DNA of 8,080 bases, from assembly GCA_030054235.1 (NCBI GenBank), contig JASGCG010000056.1, positions 1 to 8,080 of the forward strand, in the 5' to 3' direction. The notes under the pieces are model-generated. The model did not search any database. It saw only the letters and a program-made list of their open reading frames with translations, and had not been told where the DNA came from. Made by a program: the position numbers and the translations under genes. Positions 5,807 to 8,080 of the stretch are shown here, piece by piece. Position 1 is the first letter of the stretch; each line of letters opens with the position of its first letter. Source of the DNA: Bacteroidia bacterium (GTDB lineage: Bacteria > Planctomycetota > Phycisphaerae > Phycisphaerales > SM1A02).

Positions 5807-7270
5807 ATGACCGTGTCGAAGCCCGGCCCGCACTGTTCGGTGAACCGCGTTGGCGCCACCACAGGGCCATGGCTATCGGTCCTCCTGCTCTGGACGGGTG
5901 TATGGCTGGCGCTTGGGTCTGGGATGTGTGCCGCGTCCGCGCAGGCAGTTCAGCCGGCGGTGGATCCTCCGGCCCGACCGGGCGGGGCGCCTGCTGTTGT
6001 CGTCGCCGCGGAACTTCAGGAGCGCCGAGTCTGGACCTTCGATGCCGGCTCAGGGATCAACGTCTGCATCGACAACCTCTTCAGTGGTGCGCGGCTCAAC
6101 GGCTGCGAGCAACTGGGACCGAAGGAGTTCCGCCTGCTCGTTGCCCCCGAGCGGGAGCCCATCAACCCGAGTCCGTGGTACGCGCTGCGGATTCGATCGT
6201 CGAAGCCGTGCGAGGTGACGCTTCGGCTGGCCATCGCCACCCCCAAGGCCCGGCCGCGCGCGTGGGCGAGCCGCGACGGCCGTCGCTGGGCGATGGCACC
6301 TGATTCGCAGTGGACCGGCGATCCCGGTGACAAGGAGTGCACGATCAAGGTTTCGGTCGTGCCCGATCCGATCTTCATCGCCAGCAACCACATGATCGGG
6401 ATCGACGAGCTCGATGCGTGGTCGACGCGCGTGGGGATGGAGTCTGGCGTCGCCGTCGAATCGATCGGCCGCTCGGCCGGCGGGCGCCCGATCCTGGCCT
6501 TCACCTTGAATCCTCAGGCCCCACCCGACCATGTGGTCGTGATCGGACGGCAGCATCCACCGGAAGTCTCGGGCAGCGTGGGCCTGATGAAGTTCATCGA
6601 GCGGCTGCAGCAGTCTGATGCTGCACTGGCTGACTTTGGCCGTCGCTTCCGCGTCACGGTGATTCCCCTTGTGAATCCTGATGGGGTGCATGAAGGGCAG
6701 TGGCGATGCACGCTCGGCGGCGTCGATGCGAACAGGGACTGGCATGCGTTCTCACAGCCGGAGACGCGGGCTGTGCGCGATGCGATCCTGGCGCTGGCGT
6801 CGCAGCCCGGAGCGCGCATCCATCTCTTGCTCGACTTCCATGCGACGGATCGCGATGTGCTCTACACACCAGCACCGGGCAGCGCGGTCGAGCCGGCGGG
6901 GTTCGTGCAGGCCTGGCTCGATGGCGTGCAGTCGCGCTTCCCGCGCGAGAAGCTCGAGTCGACCGCATCGCACAATCTGGACCAGTGGACCTTCAAGCGC
7001 TGGGCCGCCGAGACGATCAGGGCCCCGGGCATCACCGTGGAGTTTGGCAGCCTGACGCCGCATGAGCGCATTGCGGCAAAGGCGCGCGTCTTCGCCGAGG
7101 TGATGGCCGAGGTGCTCGCTGCGCAGGTGCCATCGCGCGCGGCACCCAAGCCGCGCGTGCCGGGGCGTGGGGACGTGGTTCGTCCGCCGGAGCCGACACC
7201 GGCCAAGCCGCCGGCGGATGAGCGCCAGCCTGCTCAGGTGCCGGATCGCGTTCCGGCGACTGTGCCATGA
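5807..7270 (+). CDS. Secreted M14 zinc carboxypeptidase, cytosolic-carboxypeptidase-like
   Basis: A metallocarboxypeptidase trimming C-terminal or side-chain amino acids from an unknown peptide or protein. ATG 5807 follows AGG (5796-5798) at an 8-nt spacing; an in-frame TTG at 5801 is less likely. Residues 1 to about 47 form a long signal peptide (hydrophobic WLSVLLLWTGVWLALG, then AASAQA). Residues about 74-185 form a beta-rich N-terminal domain (FDAGSGINVCIDNLFSGARL; PINPSPWYALRIRSSKP) like that preceding the catalytic domain in CCP-type M14 enzymes. The catalytic domain shows HPPE with zinc ligands His250 and Glu253, NPDGV (290-294), DANRDW with Arg310, DFHAT with zinc ligand His345, and VEFGS with catalytic Glu412, so the site is complete. 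The tail from about residue 445 is Pro/Ala/Arg-rich (PKPRVPGRG, PPEPTPAKPP), probably a disordered linker. The stop overlaps the next start by 4 nt, so co-expression is likely. Known CCP enzymes remove glutamates; the bacterial substrate is not established. Confidence 0.9.
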   Translation: MTVSKPGPHCSVNRVGATTGPWLSVLLLWTGVWLALGSGMCAASAQAVQPAVDPPARPGGAPAVVVAAELQERRVWTFDAGSGINVCIDNLFSGARLNGCEQLGPKEFRLLVAPEREPINPSPWYALRIRSSKPCEVTLRLAIATPKARPRAWASRDGRRWAMAPDSQWTGDPGDKECTIKVSVVPDPIFIASNHMIGIDELDAWSTRVGMESGVAVESIGRSAGGRPILAFTLNPQAPPDHVVVIGRQHPPEVSGSVGLMKFIERLQQSDAALADFGRRFRVTVIPLVNPDGVHEGQWRCTLGGVDANRDWHAFSQPETRAVRDAILALASQPGARIHLLLDFHATDRDVLYTPAPGSAVEPAGFVQAWLDGVQSRFPREKLESTASHNLDQWTFKRWAAETIRAPGITVEFGSLTPHERIAAKARVFAEVMAEVLAAQVPSRAAPKPRVPGRGDVVRPPEPTPAKPPADERQPAQVPDRVPATVP

Positions 7271-8070
7271 CGCGCAGGCGTGCCCTCGCCGCGGTCTGGC
7301 TCGCTGGGTTCAGCGCGTGGTGGCTGCTCACACCGCTCGTCGTGCTGGCGGTGGTGGGTACCTCCGAGTGGTTCGACTCAGGCAGCCTCAACATCACTGC
7401 GAAGGACTACACCGGCGCCGTGTTCTTCTCCCAAGGGCTCTACCTGAAGCAGCACCTGATCCTGTTGGGGCTCGCGAGCTTCGCCGCCACCGTGCAACTC
7501 ATGCTCGCGGCACCGGCGGTCCCGCCGTTCCGCTCGGCGCAGGAAGGCAGGTCGATGCGGCAGTCCGTCGTGGCGGCGGCCATCGTGGCGGGTGCCTTGG
7601 TCACGTCGATCGGCTTCGCTGCGATCGAGGCGCTGGTGGTGCTCGCCACCGGTTCCATCGAAGACCAGGACCTGATGGCGGTGGCGGTGGTGGCGACGTG
7701 GCTGCTCAGCTCGGCAGCATGGTCGACGGTGCTTTGGCGGGCTGGCTCCGAGTCGAACCCCGATGTCGTGAGTCGGCTGGTTCGGGCGGCCTTTCGTGGC
7801 AGCGCGCTGCAGGTGGTGCTTGGTCTGCCGCTCTACATCATCGTGCGACGCAAGGAGAGCTGCTGGTGCAGCCTCGTCACCTTCTGGTCGCTCTGCGTAG
7901 GCTTTGCGACGATGATCCTGCTCTGCGGACCGGGGACCGTGCTGCTCCTGACGCGCGGCCATCGGCGAGCGTGGCGGCAGGGGGCATGCGGGGCCTGCGG
8001 TCACCTGCGCGCGCCATCATCCGACCGATGCCCGGAGTGCGGAAGCATCTACGAGCGATCCGCCGACTGA
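7267..8070 (+). CDS. Six-helix membrane protein with C-terminal zinc ribbon
   Basis: A protein of unknown function. Hydrophobic segments at about residues 7-30, 63-83, 101-127, 136-156, 176-193 and 203-229 suggest six transmembrane helices. The basic start (MTRRR) and the basic loops (RRK at 194-196; RGHRRAWR at 230-237) place both ends in the cytoplasm. Residues 241-258 form a zinc-ribbon-like motif, CGACGHLRAPSSDRCPECG, with ligands Cys241, Cys244, Cys255 and Cys258. Such short ribbons at the end of membrane proteins are frequent in planctomycetes. Four further Cys (199, 201, 210, 220) cluster in or near the last helix. ATG 7267 overlaps the TGA of the M14 gene (ATGA) and has no strong ribosome site of its own, implying translational coupling. 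I recognise no enzymatic motif. Any role with the upstream peptidase (anchoring, export, sensing) is speculation. Only 10 bases follow the stop, so operon membership downstream is unknown. Confidence 0.85.
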   Translation: MTRRRALAAVWLAGFSAWWLLTPLVVLAVVGTSEWFDSGSLNITAKDYTGAVFFSQGLYLKQHLILLGLASFAATVQLMLAAPAVPPFRSAQEGRSMRQSVVAAAIVAGALVTSIGFAAIEALVVLATGSIEDQDLMAVAVVATWLLSSAAWSTVLWRAGSESNPDVVSRLVRAAFRGSALQVVLGLPLYIIVRRKESCWCSLVTFWSLCVGFATMILLCGPGTVLLLTRGHRRAWRQGACGACGHLRAPSSDRCPECGSIYERSAD

Positions 8071-8080
8071 CTGGCGCTGC

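Noticed and set aside
4650..5810. Plus-strand open frame of 386 codons
   Set aside because: It is antisense to the second PEP-CTERM gene and crosses the terminator hairpin and the promoter region; no motif was seen.
5915..5931. Lipobox in the M14 signal peptide (LGSGMC)
   Set aside because: The residue before Cys is Met rather than Gly/Ala/Ser, and a normal Sec cleavage site (AASAQA) follows directly.

Overview
The window is high-GC DNA that reads as a chromosomal segment of a planctomycete, probably class Phycisphaerae. Three things suggest this. Two secreted proteins end in a PEP-CTERM-type tail of the form VPAPGA - hydrophobic stretch - RRRR. A membrane protein ends in a CxxCG...CPECG zinc ribbon of a kind common in that phylum. 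The mix of secreted hydrolases and PEP-CTERM surface proteins also fits. The lineage is an inference; there is no rRNA or marker gene here.

Layout. Positions 1-415 (-) hold the 5' part of a secreted protein whose start resembles subtilisin-like (S8) proteins; it runs off the left edge. Positions 605-1150 (-) encode a short PEP-CTERM protein followed by a good intrinsic terminator (535-565) and preceded by a long nested inverted repeat in its leader. Positions 1343-2188 (-) encode an inositol-monophosphatase-family phosphatase of the HisN type. Diverging from it with almost no intergenic space, 2224-4755 (+) encodes a secreted type I pullulanase (CBM41 plus GH13, all catalytic residues present). 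It converges on a second PEP-CTERM gene (4881-5570, -), with one strong hairpin between the two 3' ends. That second gene has a plausible promoter, a leader inverted repeat and a clear Shine-Dalgarno site. On the right, 5807-7270 (+) encodes a secreted M14 zinc carboxypeptidase related to the cytosolic-carboxypeptidase family, overlapping by 4 nt (ATGA) a six-helix membrane protein with a C-terminal zinc ribbon (7267-8070).

How the genes relate. Four products (the S8-like protein, pullulanase and the two PEP-CTERM proteins) and the M14 peptidase carry export signals, so the segment is mostly about the cell envelope and extracytoplasmic polymer breakdown. Only the M14/zinc-ribbon pair looks like a true operon; the rest appear to be single transcription units. 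No exosortase, mobile element, tRNA, rRNA or CRISPR array was seen.

I found no clearly new multi-gene system. The most unusual signal is a shared 5' leader architecture in front of the two PEP-CTERM genes: an inverted repeat of GAAAAGG / CCTTTTC type placed at nearly the same distance from each start codon.
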